From positions 64,560,199 through 64,624,198 of the forward strand of contig JAVIAB010000073.1 in assembly GCA_032433765.1 (NCBI GenBank): DNA of 64,000 nucleotides. Direction: 5' to 3'. Below the pieces are notes generated by a model. That model ran no database searches and was not told where the DNA came from. It saw only the letters and a list, made by a program, of their open reading frames with translations. This document shows, piece by piece, positions 23,701 to 35,505 of this stretch. This DNA comes from Megaustenia siamemsis. Taxonomy: Eukaryota > Mollusca > Gastropoda > Stylommatophora > Ariophantidae. The number at the start of each line of letters is the position of its first letter. Within the stretch, counting starts at the first letter, position 1. A program made the position numbers and the translations under genes.

Positions 23701-24706
23701 TCTATCTATTGACCTTTCGAGCTGTAGCTGGCCCATAGGGCGTAGACCAAGATACTCCCTCTCTTATCTGAATTTTTGTTCTAGCAGTTTTCAATTCTTT
23801 TAAAGATATTTTATCAAATCTCGCCATTTGTCTCTGTTCTGTGCAAGCAGCTCTATCTCATTGAGGGAGCCGATTCCTGCTGCTCTTGCCTCTCTCATCA
23901 ATGTTCTTCTCAGTGTCTCTTCTGGGTTTTCCTCTTTTCCTCTTACCTGTTGTTTCCTCTTACCCAACATGAGGGCCTGATTTGCTATTCGGTTATTATC
24001 TCTTCTCATCACATGTCCAACATATGGCCATCGTCTTTTCTTTATTACTGAAGATATTAGTGGTTGATTGGCGATTTCTCTAATTTCCTCATTTGTTTTG
24101 AATTAGTTCCACGCTATACCAAGTATTTTCCTTAGACATTTATTTTCGAATGCATTCAACTTTGTTTCTATATCACTTGTTGTTTTCCAGCTTTCACACG
24201 CATACGTAAGGGTTGATAGCACATTTGATTTGAATAGTCTAAGTTTTGTGTTTGTGCTGATGAGTTTTGATTTCCACAACTTTTCAAGGCTTCTGAAAGA
24301 CATTGCTGCTTTAGCTATTCTGATTCTAATTTCTTTGCTTGTATCCCCTTCTCGATCAATGTGACTTCCAAGATAGATAAAGTGATTGATCTCTTCCACT
24401 GGTTTGTTTTTCATGTGTATTTTGTCATCTGTTGGAATTAAGCTTTTCATGACTTTAGTCTTTTCATGATTGATCTCAAGCCCAATTTTGCTGGCTATTG
24501 ATGATAGTTCATTTGTGTTTTCCTGCATCGTTTTTATCTGACTGCTAATGAGAACTAAGTCATCAGCAAAGTCGAGGTCCTCCAAATGGTCTCGTTGTAT
24601 CCATTTGATGCTTTTATTACCAGTGCAGCATTTTTTCATTATGAAGTCCATAACAACTCCAAATAACAAGGACGATAAAACACATCCTTGTTTAACCCCA
24701 ATTACA
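23701..24706 (-). mobile_element. NL-D LINE copy 2, inserted into NL-C
   Basis: It is flanked by a 12-bp duplication, ATTGTACATCTA (23689-23700 and 24707-24718). The 3' end is at the left with a TATC tail. The - strand frame, from about 24706 to 24103, encodes VKQGCVLSSLLFG, LEDLDFADDLVLIS (24580) and FIYLGSHIDREGD, down to CLRKILGIAWN, where a TAG follows. 24012-23800 carries the C-terminus, ending RDLIKYL. A 5'-truncated copy. Confidence 0.9.
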
Positions 24707-25122
24707 ATTGTACATCTAGTAGAAGTATATCTCCGAATGTTATTGGTTATTGCCAACAGCATCAATTCTCATAATTTTTGTCTTATCTCTATTTATTTTC
24801 AGTCCCAGCTGTTGTGATCTCTCATCAAGTATGCTCATTTTATCTTGCTTCTATTGATGATTATGCGATAGGAGAGCTATGTCATCAGCAAAATCTAAGT
24901 CATCATGTTGCTTGGTCAGTGACCACTGGATTCCATTTTTGTTGTTCTGTTTTCATTTCTGTTATTTTCATAATCCAATCTATGGCCCGCAGAAAGAGAA
25001 GTGGAGATAGAAGGCATCCCTGCCTTACTCTTGTTCTTATCTCAAATGCTTCTGTAAGCTGCCCTTTGTGCACAATACTATATTTCATTCCTTCATCCTT
25101 GTTTTTATCTGGTTAATACACT

Positions 25123-25609
25123 TTGTTATAATTTATACTAATTTAACTAATAAATGCAGTGAAACATTTTCTTGTCATTGAAATAATTAACGATTTAATG
25201 CTTTTGTTCAGCAGAACTATTGTGAATGATCAATGATGAGTTGCAGCTTTATTATTGTTTCAAACTAATTTACTAACTGTCTAATAGCAGTGTCCATAAA
25301 TAATGAGCATTAGTGAATAATTCAGTGTGAAATTGTAAATGAACATTTGCTGACACTGATACATCTTCCCCCAAAAATCAGTCTTATCACTGTTAAACGA
25401 TAACGTTATGGAGATTTCACTATGGAGACATAATCATGGCTATGTGCTCATGAAAGCCCCCAGCACCAGATGTACTTTAAAATGTTCTTACACTTGTGAG
25501 ATGTTGGTTCATACTTCATATAAGCATAGAGATAAACTTATTCTTACCCACTGATAATGTTTTAAATGTTTAAACATGGTTTGAATATTGGTAATAATAT
25601 ATAGTAACA
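25123..25609. other. repeat-free sequence upstream of the host coding start
   Basis: I recognise no mobile-element homology between the end of NL-C and the ATG at 25610. In-frame TAA TAA lies 15 and 12 bases before the ATG, so the frame cannot extend upstream. It may hold 5' UTR, promoter or an intron end; no TATA box or acceptor is convincing. Confidence 0.5.
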
Positions 25610-25907
25610 ATGGAATTATTCAAAGAGAGAATTGAAGTACATCGTTCCAAGTTAGAGCAGAATGTGGATGTTGATAAGCTGTATCCACTGCTACAGCAGG
25701 ACAAAGCTATTAGCATTGAGGAAATATCTGAGATTGAAGCATTGTCAACCAAATCTGCTAAAGTTGGAAAATTGTTGGATGTCATTTTATCAAAGGATAT
25801 TCCTGCACTTCGAAGCTTCTACCTTGTCTTACAAAAGATGTATCAGCATATTCTGACAGCAATGTTCCCTGAGCCTGTATTTTCAAGTAGTCATGGAAGT
25901 CAGCAAG
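25610..25907 (+). CDS. dlg5: DLG5-like MAGUK scaffold, coding exon 1 (CARD domain)
   Basis: The ATG has a good context (ACAATGG) and upstream in-frame stops. The exon encodes 99 codons plus one base and ends CAGCAAG|GTAACT, a good donor (phase 1). Residues 2-86 look like a CARD: six-helix pattern with LEQNVDVDKLYPLLQQD, ISIEEISEIEA and KLLDVILSKDIPALRSFYLV. CARDs mediate homotypic assembly. In animals a start-codon-proximal CARD followed by a Ser/acidic linker and coiled coil fits DLG5, a junctional and polarity scaffold with PDZ, SH3 and guanylate-kinase domains further on. CARMA-type MAGUKs (CARD9/10/11/14) also begin with a CARD and are the main alternative. The downstream domains that would decide lie outside the window. 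If unspliced, the frame runs on to a stop at 25973-25975. Confidence 0.72.
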
Positions 25908-26317
25908 GTAACTCATATTTGTCAGTTTGCAAATTTAACAGAATTAACTTTCCTATAACAAAAGCAGCCACATAGATTCCATTTAAAATCTAGTCTCTTG
26001 CTTAACTATTTTGCTTCAAGAAAAAAAAGTCTTTTAAGGGAATAAATTGAGTAAGTATTATAATTATATAATACTTAATATAATAATGGTCATATGTTGG
26101 ACATGTGATGAGAAGAGATAATAACCGAATAGCAAAGCAAGCCCTCATGTGGGAAACAACAGGTAAGAGAAAAAGAGGAAGACCCAGGGAGACACTGAGA
26201 AGAACATTGATGAGAGAGGCAAGAGCAGCAGGATTCGGCTCCCTCAATGAGATAGAGCTGCTTGCACAGAACAGAGACAGATGGCGAGATTTGATAAAAT
26301 ATCTTTAAAAGAAAACT

Positions 26318-29300
26318 CTTCTTCTACCTTTTAGCTCCCAGTGGAGCATAGGTCTTCAACAAACACTTTCCAAGTCGTTCTGTTTTTGCAATTCTTTTAA
26401 GATCATTCCATGTCTTCCCCATCATCTTCATCTCTGCTTCAATCTGTCTTCTCCAAGAATTCCTTGGTCTTCCTCTTTGTCTTTTCCCCTGGGGATTCCA
26501 AAAAAGGGCCTGTTGTGTAATACTCTCAGTTGGTTTCCGTAGTGTGTGTCCTATCCATCGCCATCGTCTTCGCTGTATTTCTTTATCCACTGGTATTTGA
26601 CCGGTACATTTCCATAATTCCACGTTTGTGACTTTGTCCTGCCATTTCCATCCCTTTATTCTGCGCAAGCATCCATTAATGAAAGTCTGTACCTTCGTGA
26701 TTGTCAATTTTGTTATTCTCCATGTTTCACAGCCATATAATAGAACCGACTTAACATTGGAGTTGAAAATTTGTATTTTTGTATTTAGCCTAATTTCTTT
26801 GGATTTCCATATGTTTCCCAGTGCAATGAAAGCTCCTCTTGCTTTTGATATCCTTATTTTGGTATCGTTTTCTGTTCCTCCCTCTTTATCTATATTACTG
26901 CCCAGATATATATAAGATTGTACGTCTAGTAGAGGTATTTCTCCTAGTTTTATTTGGTTATTGCCAACTGCATTAATTCTCATAATGTTGGTCTTATCTC
27001 TATTAATCTTTAGTCCTAGCTGTTGTGATCTCTCATCTAATATACTCATTTTATCTTGCATCTGTTGGTGGCTGTGTGATAGGAGAGCTATGTCATCAGC
27101 AAAGTCTAAATCATCAAGTTGTTTGGTCAGTGACCACTGGATCCCATTTCTGTTGTTTTGAGTTATTTTCATAATCCAATCTATGGCCAGTAGAAAGAGA
27201 AATGGAGACAGAAGGCATCCTTGCCTTACTCCTGTTCTTATTTCAAATGCTTCTGTAAGCTGTCCTTCATGCACCACACTACATTTTGTTCCTTCATACA
27301 TTGTTTTTATCAGGTTAATAAACTTTATGGGGATTCCATAATGACTCAGCAACTTCCAAAGCATTCTTCTGTCTAAACTATCAAATGCCTTTTCGTAATC
27401 TATGAATCCAATATAAAGTGGGGATTTTAGTTCTAAACTTTGTTCAACTATTATACGTAGAGTAGTTATTTGATCAGCACATGATCTGTTCTTCCTAAAA
27501 CCTGCTTGTTCATCTCTCAAGTGTTTCTCTATAGCCTCTTTTAGTCTCTCTAGAATGATTCTGCCTAATATTTTTCCTGGCACTGATAGTAGCATAATTC
27601 CCTATAATTTGTGCACTCCTGTAAACTTCCTTTCTTTGGTAGTTTGATCATATAACCTTCTCTCCAGTCTTTAGGTATTTCTTCCCTCTCCCAAATTTTA
27701 TCCAATAGATTATGTAACATCTTGGTAGAGGTGATAATATCTGCTTTGATGGCTTCCGAAGGAATTTCATCTGGTCCTGTGGCTTTACCATCTTTTAACA
27801 GTTTGATGGCTTTCATTATTTCTTCTTTGCTTGGTTTTCCGCAGTTAACGTGTAATTCTTCTTCTGCTGGTAGTATATCTGGAGGATTATTTGAGCCAGG
27901 TCTGTTCAAAAGTTCTTCAAAGTGCTCCTTCCATCTCTCCATTTGTTCCTTTATATTACTAAGCAGATTTCCTTTCTTATCTTTGATAAAGGCGTTGATC
28001 TGTTTGTATTTTCCACCTAATTTCTTTGTGCTGTTGTACAGTTCTTTCATATTCCCTTTATTTGCTGCTTCTTCTGCCTCTTTAGCTAATTCATCTATAT
28101 ATTTCCTCTTATCCCTTTTAATGCATCTTCTCACTTCTTTGTTCACCTCTGTGTAAGCTTCCTGTGTCTTGGCTTTATTACTTCTTGTTTTGCTTTTATT
28201 TATGTCTGCTTTCTTGTTCTTTCTTTCTTTAATTTTATCCAGGGTCTCTGCTGTCATCCATGCCTTATTCTGGCGTTCTCTTTTCCCCAGTGTTTCTTCG
28301 CATGTCTCTTTCCATATATTTTTTACCTGTTTCCAATGATCTTCTATATTTATTGTATTTTCTAGTTGTTGGAGGACTTGGTATTTGTTTGATATTGTGA
28401 CTGCGAATTTATCTTTAATTCCTTGTTCTTTAAGAAACCCTACATTGAAATACGTTCTGCCCTTATTCGTTGTAGTATACCTTTTTAATTTAATTTTAAG
28501 TTTGGCTAACAGAAGATGATGATCAGAAGCTATATCTGCCCCTCTATATACTTTTACATCCTGTAAGGATGACTTAAACTTATTATTAATACATATGTGA
28601 TCAATTTGATTTTCCGTTCTATGATCTGGTGACACCCATGTAGCTTTGTGTATTCTTTTATGTTGGAATATTGTTCCTCCTAGGCTCATTTGATTAAGGG
28701 CGCAGAAATTCACAAATATCTCTCCATTCTCGTTTATATCTCCAAGTCCATGTTTTCCCATAATCTCTTCAAAGCCTCTGTTGTCTGATCCTACCTTAGC
28801 ATTTAGGTCTCCCATCAAGATTATAATATCCTTGGCTCGTCTTGCATCCATCTGGCATTGTAGCTGTTTATAAAAATCATCTTTAACTGAGTCATCTTTA
28901 TCGTTGGTTGGTGCATAGCATTGTATAATGTGTAATTTTATTTTGTTTTTGGTTGTTCTAAATGTTGCTCTCACCAGTCTTGGTCCCACTGCCTCCCATT
29001 CTATTAGTGTCTTCTGTGCATTCTTTGATAGCATTATAGCTACCCCTTCGCTATGTTGTGCTCCTGGTTCCTGGTGTCCTGATGATAAAATCATCTCCCC
29101 TGTATTCAATTTTATTCTCTCCGCTCCCAGCCATCTTGTTTCACACATTCCCAGAATATCTATCTTGTAGTTGTTCATTTCTGCTGCCACTTGTGCCGCT
29201 TTTCCCTGTTCGTTAAGGGTACGAACATTCCAGGTGCCAATTCTGGATGATTTCCTGGTAGACAAAGGGTGAGTCGGCAACCCGGACTCCTTATGGCTTT

Positions 29301-29537
29301 CTCCGGATTGCGTCATACGTCTCTTAGACAGAGAGCCCTTCTCTTTCTGGTTGACGGATTTACTTTATCTTTCTTTGACTTGTTCATGTTTGTGAAGTTT
29401 TTTCGGCTTATTTTTTTACAGTATGGGATAGCCAGTCCCATGCCTAACCCTCCTTTCTCGCCTCTTACGAACATGCCTGGTAGGGTACAGCGCCGCTATT
29501 CTTTACTTCCCTTTCGGGCCCCGGCAGCGCACGGGCG
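26318..29537 (-). mobile_element. NL-C: full-length RTE-type LINE, 3220 bp
   Basis: It is bounded by perfect 22-bp duplications. The 5' end is at 29537, followed by about 220 bp of GC-richer 5' UTR. The 3' end at 26318 has a short GAAGAAG tail. It codes for one endonuclease-RT protein with a single one-base frameshift. This length and single-ORF plan fit the RTE clade. The perfect duplication and near-intact frame make it the youngest large insertion in the window. It lies antisense in intron 1 of the DLG5-like gene. Confidence 0.93.
26324..29316 (-). pseudogene. RTE endonuclease-reverse transcriptase (one frameshift)
   Basis: 29316-27565 encodes the APE-type endonuclease: IGTWNVRTL, LGMCETRW (catalytic Glu), CYAPTND, MGDLNAKVG, QIDHICINNK and the SDHHLL end motif. 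A Lys-rich linker follows, then the RT fingers (GKATGPDEIPSEAIK). 27595-26324 carries EQAGFRKNRSCADQI, GFIDYEKAFDSLDRR (motif A), RTGVRQGCLLSPFLF, LDFADDIALLSH (motif C, intact) and IYLGSNIDKEGGTEND, down to the C-terminus KTYAPLGAKR. The two frames join in the C run at 27600-27602, which is one base short in NYRGI-type sequence. Together they give about 1000 residues, the usual length for RTE. All catalytic residues I checked are present, so the copy may only recently have lost function. Confidence 0.9.
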
Positions 29538-29647
29538 AAAATATCTTTAAAAGAAAACTGCTAGAACAAAAATTCAGATAGGAGAAGGTGTATCTTGGTC
29601 TACGCCCTATGGGCCGGTTACGGCTCGAAAGGTCAATAGATAGATAG

Positions 29648-30197
29648 ATTATAATTATAATATTAGAATTAATTATTAAAAATTGTTCACAGGGGTTTAT
29701 AATCACATATTTTTCAATGTAAAGAAATTGCTTTGTTTGAAAAAAAAATTGATTTTGTTAGCTTTCATTATTTATTTGTTCATTTTATATATATATATAT
29801 AAATACCCTTGTGATGTATTTAAATATGCTAAGTAATCATAATGTGATAATTAATTTGTTTAAGCTACTTGTTTTTTGTGTGTTTTTTTTGTCATTAGTC
29901 AAATATCTCGCACACTCAGTGTTATTAACCCATGCTTTTGTAGCATCATTATGATATTGTCATCCCATTGCGTGAACTCTTGATCCTTCTTGTATTCTAA
30001 ATCTAGACTTGATTATTACTTAGTTATATTTAGTAAGGCTCAGATCCTTTGAGATGCCCTTTATTTTCTGTCTCTTTTTGTGTTCGACGTTAGGTGTAGT
30101 TTAAAAGTATTTCTGATACCATCATATTCACTGACAAGAAGTTGGTATCACTTTATTGTAGCAGTTGGCATGCTGACTTGACAATATAATTAACTAT
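29648..30197. other. intronic AT-rich sequence, no gene
   Basis: T-rich, with a short (TA)n at 29788-29801. No element recognised. Confidence 0.55.
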
Positions 30198-30593
30198 ATT
30201 CAATCTTACCTCATCAAGGCCAGCTCCTTGTCGTGGGAATGGGGCTTAACAGTCACCAGGGACTGAAAACCAGGACTGGCCAGGCCTTCCTACACCCGAG
30301 CAAGACTACCGTCTGCTCTAGCAAGTTTAAGTGCTGAAGTCGGAGGCAACCAGCCAAAAGGCGCACTACAACAATCAGGATGCCATGCACTCACGCCAAT
30401 AGGAAGGATGTCTATAACCGCAAATCGATATGGCACTCGACCTGTGATGGACACTCAGGCAGGTGCAGCGCCGGGCCCTCAGCCTCGAAAGGGCCCAACC
30501 TCTATTACTGGATGTCCTTCTCAACCACTCTGTGGAATCAGGGGATGAGAGAATAGAGCTACTGGCCAATCCAAAATAAGACCACTCAAAATA

Positions 30594-31485
30594 ATGCACT
30601 GGAATGCTGAAGGCATTAACAGCAAAGGAGATGGGTACAGTAAAAAGATAGAATTAGAAAATATCCTGCATGAAGAACAAGTAAGCATATGCTGTTTGCA
30701 GGAAGCCCATCCAAACAACGACATAACCTTGAAGATTAGGGGATACCAGTGCTACCGATCTGACAGAAAAAACAGACAAAAGGGCGGAATATTGACACTT
30801 GTAAGGAACAACATCAATGCATGTCAGATTGAAGTGTATATGGATGGGGCAGAATATCAAATATTGCACCTCAGGACAGAAAATACAGACTTTCACCTAC
30901 TTAACTACTACTGTCCGAGTGACCACCCACTAGCACTAGACACAATTACATTAAAAGAAAGAATAATTGTATGTGGAGACTTTACAGTCATTCACAGAGC
31001 TGGGGCTATGAAGATATGGACAAGAGAGGTGAAGAACTTGAAAATTGGCAGGATGACAATGGGCTTATACTATTAAACCAGGCAACAGATCCACCAACAT
31101 TCTACTCCAGATCATGGCATACCACATCTACACCAGACCTTGCTTTCCATTCACCAGATCTGGATTGGAATATCACACGTATTGTTGGGAAACAACTTGG
31201 AGGCAACGACCACCGACCTGTCTTTTTAGTGGTGCAAAATGAGGCCGTCAGGGAGAGCAGCACTCTCTCCAGATGGAATTATAAAAGGCAGACTGGAAAA
31301 TGTATCAACATTACACCAGTGTACTGACTAAAGATCTCAATACAGACAGAGACATCAACAAAATAGTTGATGAATTCAGTAGACTAAAAATACAAGCTGC
31401 CAGTGAAACAATACCTAGAGGGGCATGGAAACACTACAAACCATATTGGAGTAGTGAACTAGAGCAACTGCACAATGACATGTAA
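30594..31485 (+). pseudogene. NL-B endonuclease domain, broken
   Basis: 30594-31076 holds MHWNAEGINSKGDG, CCLQEAHPN (catalytic Glu), LLNYYCPSDHP and IIVCGDF. A frameshift near 30975 moves the reading to 30971-31327, which carries LILLNQATDPPTFYSRS, STPDLAFHSPDLDW and GGNDHRPVFL, the SDHRP-type end motif with N for S. 31300-31485 carries the linker, up to PYWSSELEQLHNDM and a TAA. APE-type endonucleases nick target DNA to prime reverse transcription. Confidence 0.85.
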
Positions 31486-31614
31486 ATATCTCAAAAACAA
31501 GCAGAAAATAACCCCTGCCAGGAACACCACAATAACTATTAACATGCTAAAGCCAAATTTCAATGGGCTAAACTACAAGCCAGACGGAGAAGCTGGAAAG
31601 AGAAAACAGAGTCA

Positions 31615-34221
31615 TTGAATCTCAAACGAGACACAAGAAAAGTGTGGAAGCTTGTAAAACAGCTGAATGATGAGGGTACAGAAAGGAACACCAAAATTAC
31701 ACTGAAGAAGGATGGAAACATCCTAACAGGTAAGCATGCAGCAAATCACTTTGCAGACTCTTTTGCAAATGACAACAATATTGAAATTAGCCTAGAGAAA
31801 CGACAAGAGATCCGTTTAACAGAACAAAATGCAAGACAAGAAGAGACCACACATGAAGTCATGGAAATACCCATTACACAAAGAGAGCTAGAGCTGGCAA
31901 TACCCAAATTAAAATGAAAAAGTCACCAGGTAGTGATGGAGTGTCCAATGAAATGATTAAGAACTTGGGAACTGCAGCTAAAGCAAAACTACTGCAGATC
32001 TACAACATTTGCTGGATCACAGGTAGAGTGCCACAAGCATGGAGAGAAGCAATTATGATACCATTACTAAAGCCAGGAAAAGATGGTTCAACGACATCCA
32101 GCTATAGACCAATCAGCCTTACAAGCTGTTTGTGCAAAACAATGGAACGTATAATCAATCTCAGACTGCCTTGGTACCTGGAAAGTGAAAATCTCCTTGT
32201 CCCGCAACAAGCAGGCTTTAGACAGTTCTACTGTACTGAAGATCAGGCAACCTATCTTTCCCAGGAAATTGAGGATGCGTTTCAAGAAAAGAAACTGGTA
32301 CTAGCAGCATGGATAGACCTAAAGAAAGCATTTGATAAGGTATGGAAGGAAGGGCTTTTGAAGAAACTGAGAAATTATGGAGTAAATGGCAGGATGTACA
32401 AATGGGTCAAAGCATACCTGCATAACAGGAGAGCCAGAGTGCAACTGGATGGTCTTAAGAGTAAGAAGGTCTTACTGCGCCAGGGCATTCCACAGGGAGG
32501 GGTACTATCTCCAACACTTTTTCTGATCTACATCAATGACCTAGTTACTGAACTACCACATGGCATCAAAGTGGCAATGTATGCAGATGACTTGGTAATG
32601 TGGTGCACAGAGGAGTTTGGAACAGTGGCCTCCAAATTGTTACAAAGAGGTATGAATGCACTGAATTCATGGACAAATAGATGGTGTATCAGCATCAAAA
32701 CAGACAAACGCAGTACTACACTTTTCACTCTCTCCCCAAAACAAAAGCAGGAGCCATCTACATAAACAATGAGCCTGTGAAATAAGACATACAAGCTACA
32801 TATCTTGGAGTTACATTTGATAAAAAACTATCTTGGAAACAGCAGATAAATAAGGCAACCCAAAAAGCAAGGAGAAAGTTGGCTATTCTAAGAAAGCTGT
32901 GTGGAACTACGTGGGGTGCGAGTGGGAAAATACTCAGTAAAGTTTACCAACAAAGTATACACCCACATTTAGAATATGGATCATCTGCATGGTGCTTAGC
33001 ATCAAACACCACACTTCAAGAACTGGACAAAGCACTAAACCAGGCACTTAGGGTCATCACAGGAGCAATGAAATCAACACCAATATTGGAGATGGAGAAA
33101 TTGTGGAGAATACCAGCACTGAGAGAACGGAGGGACACAAAGGTACTGATACAGGCAGAAAAATTTGCTTGTATGCCGAGACATCCAATGAAGGGCCGAT
33201 TCCAAAATTTTGCATTGGGACGACTTAAGAGAAGTAGTTTTATCCACCAAGCGTATTAGTAGACAAACACTAGACATGCCAAGAGTTGTTAACCCCCTAC
33301 TGCCCATACCAGAACAGACTCCCTGGACAGATGAATCAGGATTATCAGTTCAAATACGGACAGAAGTGAAAGGAATAGTTGACAAAGAGGAACATAATAG
33401 TCTACAGCTAAAAAACAATAACTCTCAGTTTCCTGGATGAAGAATACCCACAAGACCTATGGATTCGTGTGTACACAGATGGATCAGCACAGAATGCAGT
33501 AAAGAATGGGGGAGCAGGTGCATATATTGAGTACCCAAATAACACTAGGGATATGAATAAAATAGCAACAGAGAAATATTGTCACAGTTATGATGCAGAA
33601 ATACAAGCAATAAAGTTGGCAATAGAAAAACTGCTGAACAGTAATCTTAGCCCGCAGCCTGTAGTGTTTTTGACAGATGCAAGATCAGTACTCCAGGCAC
33701 TACAATCCAGAAAATTACATCTGCAGACCTTATTGACTGAACTCTGCAAGCACCACAGGGTTGCCCTGCAGTGGATCCCATCTCACTGTGGAATACCAGG
33801 AAATGAGAAAGCAGATCAGTTGGCAAAGGAAGGTTCAACAGGCACACAACTAGATACACCTGTTACATACCATCATAAGAAACAGATAATCAAATCAATC
33901 AGAGGACCACAAGCCCCAAATCAGGATGCCTTTCATAATATGAATAGATATGAACAAGTTATCATTATATGCCTCAGAACAGGACACATTCGACTCCATA
34001 GTCACATGTATACAAAATTCAAGATCGGCACCTCAACTACTTGTACATGTGGACAGGCGCCCCAGACTGCTGAACACATACTTCAAGACTGCACTGAATA
34101 TAGTAGACTGAGGAAAATCCATTGGCCCATAGATACAACACTACAGACAAAACTATATGGGCCACTGCAAGAATTACAAAAGACAGTAACGTTTATACAG
34201 GAAACGACATTGCAGATATAG
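31615..34221 (+). pseudogene. NL-B reverse transcriptase and RNase H, broken
   Basis: 31615-31917 and 31914-32765 (frame change at the overlap) carry KSPGSDGVSNEMIKN, QAGFRQFYCTEDQATYLSQE, AAWIDLKKAFDKVWKEG (motif A), GIPQGGVLSPTLFL and AMYADDLVMWC (motif C). 32879-33259 and 33210-33440 carry the thumb region in two frames. 33469-34221 is an intact RNase H frame: YTDGS, YDAEIQAI (Glu), FLTDARSV (Asp) and PSHCGIPGNEKADQLAKEG (His, Asp), then the CTCG...HILQDC zinc-like motif. All four RNase H acidic/His positions are retained. Confidence 0.88.
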
Positions 34222-34267
34222 ACAATACTTCAGGCGAACGAAAGATAGATAGATAGATTCAATCTTA

Positions 34268-35439
34268 GACTGATTAGCTGACCATGTTGACAAATAAAAT
34301 AAGTGTATAGCTCTCTGAGTTGCAAAAGTAAATAAAAATGAAGCACTGGTCGCGCCCCCACCCCACCATATGATGTGGTGTAGTATAGTGAAGTTTGAAT
34401 ACTTCACTCCCCTGTGACATTACATGTTAGATGACAGACTGTCAGTCTTGTCAATCAACTTCAAGTGAGAGTAGAGACGTTACAGAACTGACTACACCTT
34501 CACATCCAATTTTATTCTGTTTTTTTATATCACTTTTTTTCACACATATAAAGTATTATACACTTTTATATTGCACCGTATATTGAGATCATGTTTGACA
34601 TTACCCACAGAGGTCACAAGAAATACTACTTTATTTTGATTCTTGAGTGTTTCTGTAAATGCTACAGTTGGTCTGCCAGTGTTACTTTCTGAAATTTTTT
34701 TATAATGACATTTTTACGTGTTTGACCCTCTGAAATTGCTTTTACTTGAATTATAGGACACGCTTTACTTTGTTCTGTAGGCATAATCTATTTATCCTTA
34801 TCACTTTTATCACTAGTATGATGATTTTCATGTTGTATCTTACACAAGTGGAATGTTTGCAGTTGTGTGGTGGTGCGACTTGGCCTCATTTTCATATATA
34901 AACTGATATCTGCAATGAAAGTAATTCATACAGTGAGCCTGGAGTCTGTTTCATCTCTTCATTTTTTTTTCATATTCTGGAATTAGTTAGTCATCATGGT
35001 TTGAGTCTGATGTTATCAACAGATGACAGTGTGTACACAGATAGTCCCAGTAGCTTACTGATTGTGCACAAACCTAACTATTTCTGGCAGATTGTGATTT
35101 ATACTTAATCTATGCTGTATACCACACTGTTGCACTGTAACTGATAGTTATTTCATTTCCTAATAAATTTCTTATAATCAGTGATGGCCTTCAGAATGTT
35201 CCCCTTGTGCATGTCCTTTGTGACTGACCACAGAATACTTACTGATAGTATATATCCTTCTTTCATTATTATTGGTATTTATAGTTCGCCATCAGTCAAT
35301 CTTTGCACTTTTTGATACACTTAGTGTAAATCTTATTAACAATTGTATTATTCTTTTCATTTGCAGCTTTTAAAGCCTTCTAGTGAAAAATAGCAATTTC
35401 CATGTCATATACTGTTATTATTTATTTTGTATTTTCCAG
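34268..35439. other. 3' part of intron 1, no recognised element
   Basis: AT-rich and apparently unique. It ends in the acceptor TTTTCCAG of exon 2. Confidence 0.55.
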
Positions 35440-35505
35440 AGTCATGCTCCACATCCATGACATCGGATTCTGAAGATGATGTTAGTCGCATACTAATTTC
35501 ACCAG
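35440..35505 (+). CDS. dlg5: DLG5-like, coding exon 2 (Ser/acidic linker)
   Basis: A 66-nt exon between TTTTCCAG|AG and CCAG|GTTCGT, entering and leaving in phase 1. It reads ESCSTSMTSDSEDDVSRILI plus SP. It has no stop in the required frame and keeps the frame from exon 1. The STxxxSDSE wording resembles, as I recall it, the linker just after the CARD in vertebrate DLG5. Intron 1 is 9532 bp. An exon this short could arise by chance, but it lies in a repeat-free stretch and fits phase at both ends. Confidence 0.68.

Larger units (their letters stand above)
22613..25122 (-). mobile_element. NL-C (RTE) old copy, split by two later insertions
   Basis: Pieces at 22613-23010, 23536-23688 and 24719-25122 are collinear with 26334 to 27317 of the full-length NL-C. 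They cover the C-terminus (KGWKWQDKITNVEL, 22920-22880) back to RTRVRQGCLLSPLLF near 25050. The gaps are a TTAA-flanked element (23015-23531) and an NL-D copy (23701-24706, 12-bp duplication). The 5' half is missing. Confidence 0.85.
26296..29559. repeat. 22-bp target-site duplication of full-length NL-C
   Basis: Identical 22-base direct repeats at 26296-26317 and 29538-29559 (starting AAAATATCTTT, ending GAAAACT) flank the NL-C element exactly. Confidence 0.95.
26084..29647 (+). mobile_element. NL-D LINE copy 3, interrupted by full-length NL-C
   Basis: 26084-26317 encodes GHVMRRDNNRIAKQALMWET through RDRWRDLIKYL and a TAA stop. The 3' UTR resumes at 29538 and ends in a GATA tail at about 29647. 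The 3220-bp NL-C insertion falls in the NL-D 3' UTR. Only the last 340 bp of NL-D is present. An imperfectly placed TTATAATTATA on both sides (26059 and 29648) may be its own duplication. Confidence 0.85.
30209..34256 (+). mobile_element. NL-B: full-length I-like LINE, 4048 bp
   Basis: It is flanked by an 11-bp duplication, ATTCAATCTTA (30198-30208 and 34257-34267). The 3' end is a GATA tail at 34243-34256. The order is a 5' region with a possible short N-terminal frame, endonuclease, RT, RNase H and a zinc-like C-terminus, which fits the I superclade. At least seven frameshifts or stops make it dead. It is in sense orientation within intron 1 of the DLG5-like gene. Confidence 0.9.

Noticed and set aside
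25908..25975. Extension of the CARD exon to the stop at 25975 as a single-exon protein
   Set aside because: A strong donor at 25908, phase-matched exons downstream and loss of family-like sequence after Gln99 favour splicing.
27722..28156. 144-codon + strand ORF rich in Leu, Phe and Ser, like a membrane protein
   Set aside because: It is the reverse strand of the NL-C endonuclease-RT linker, whose Lys-rich coding gives a hydrophobic antisense.
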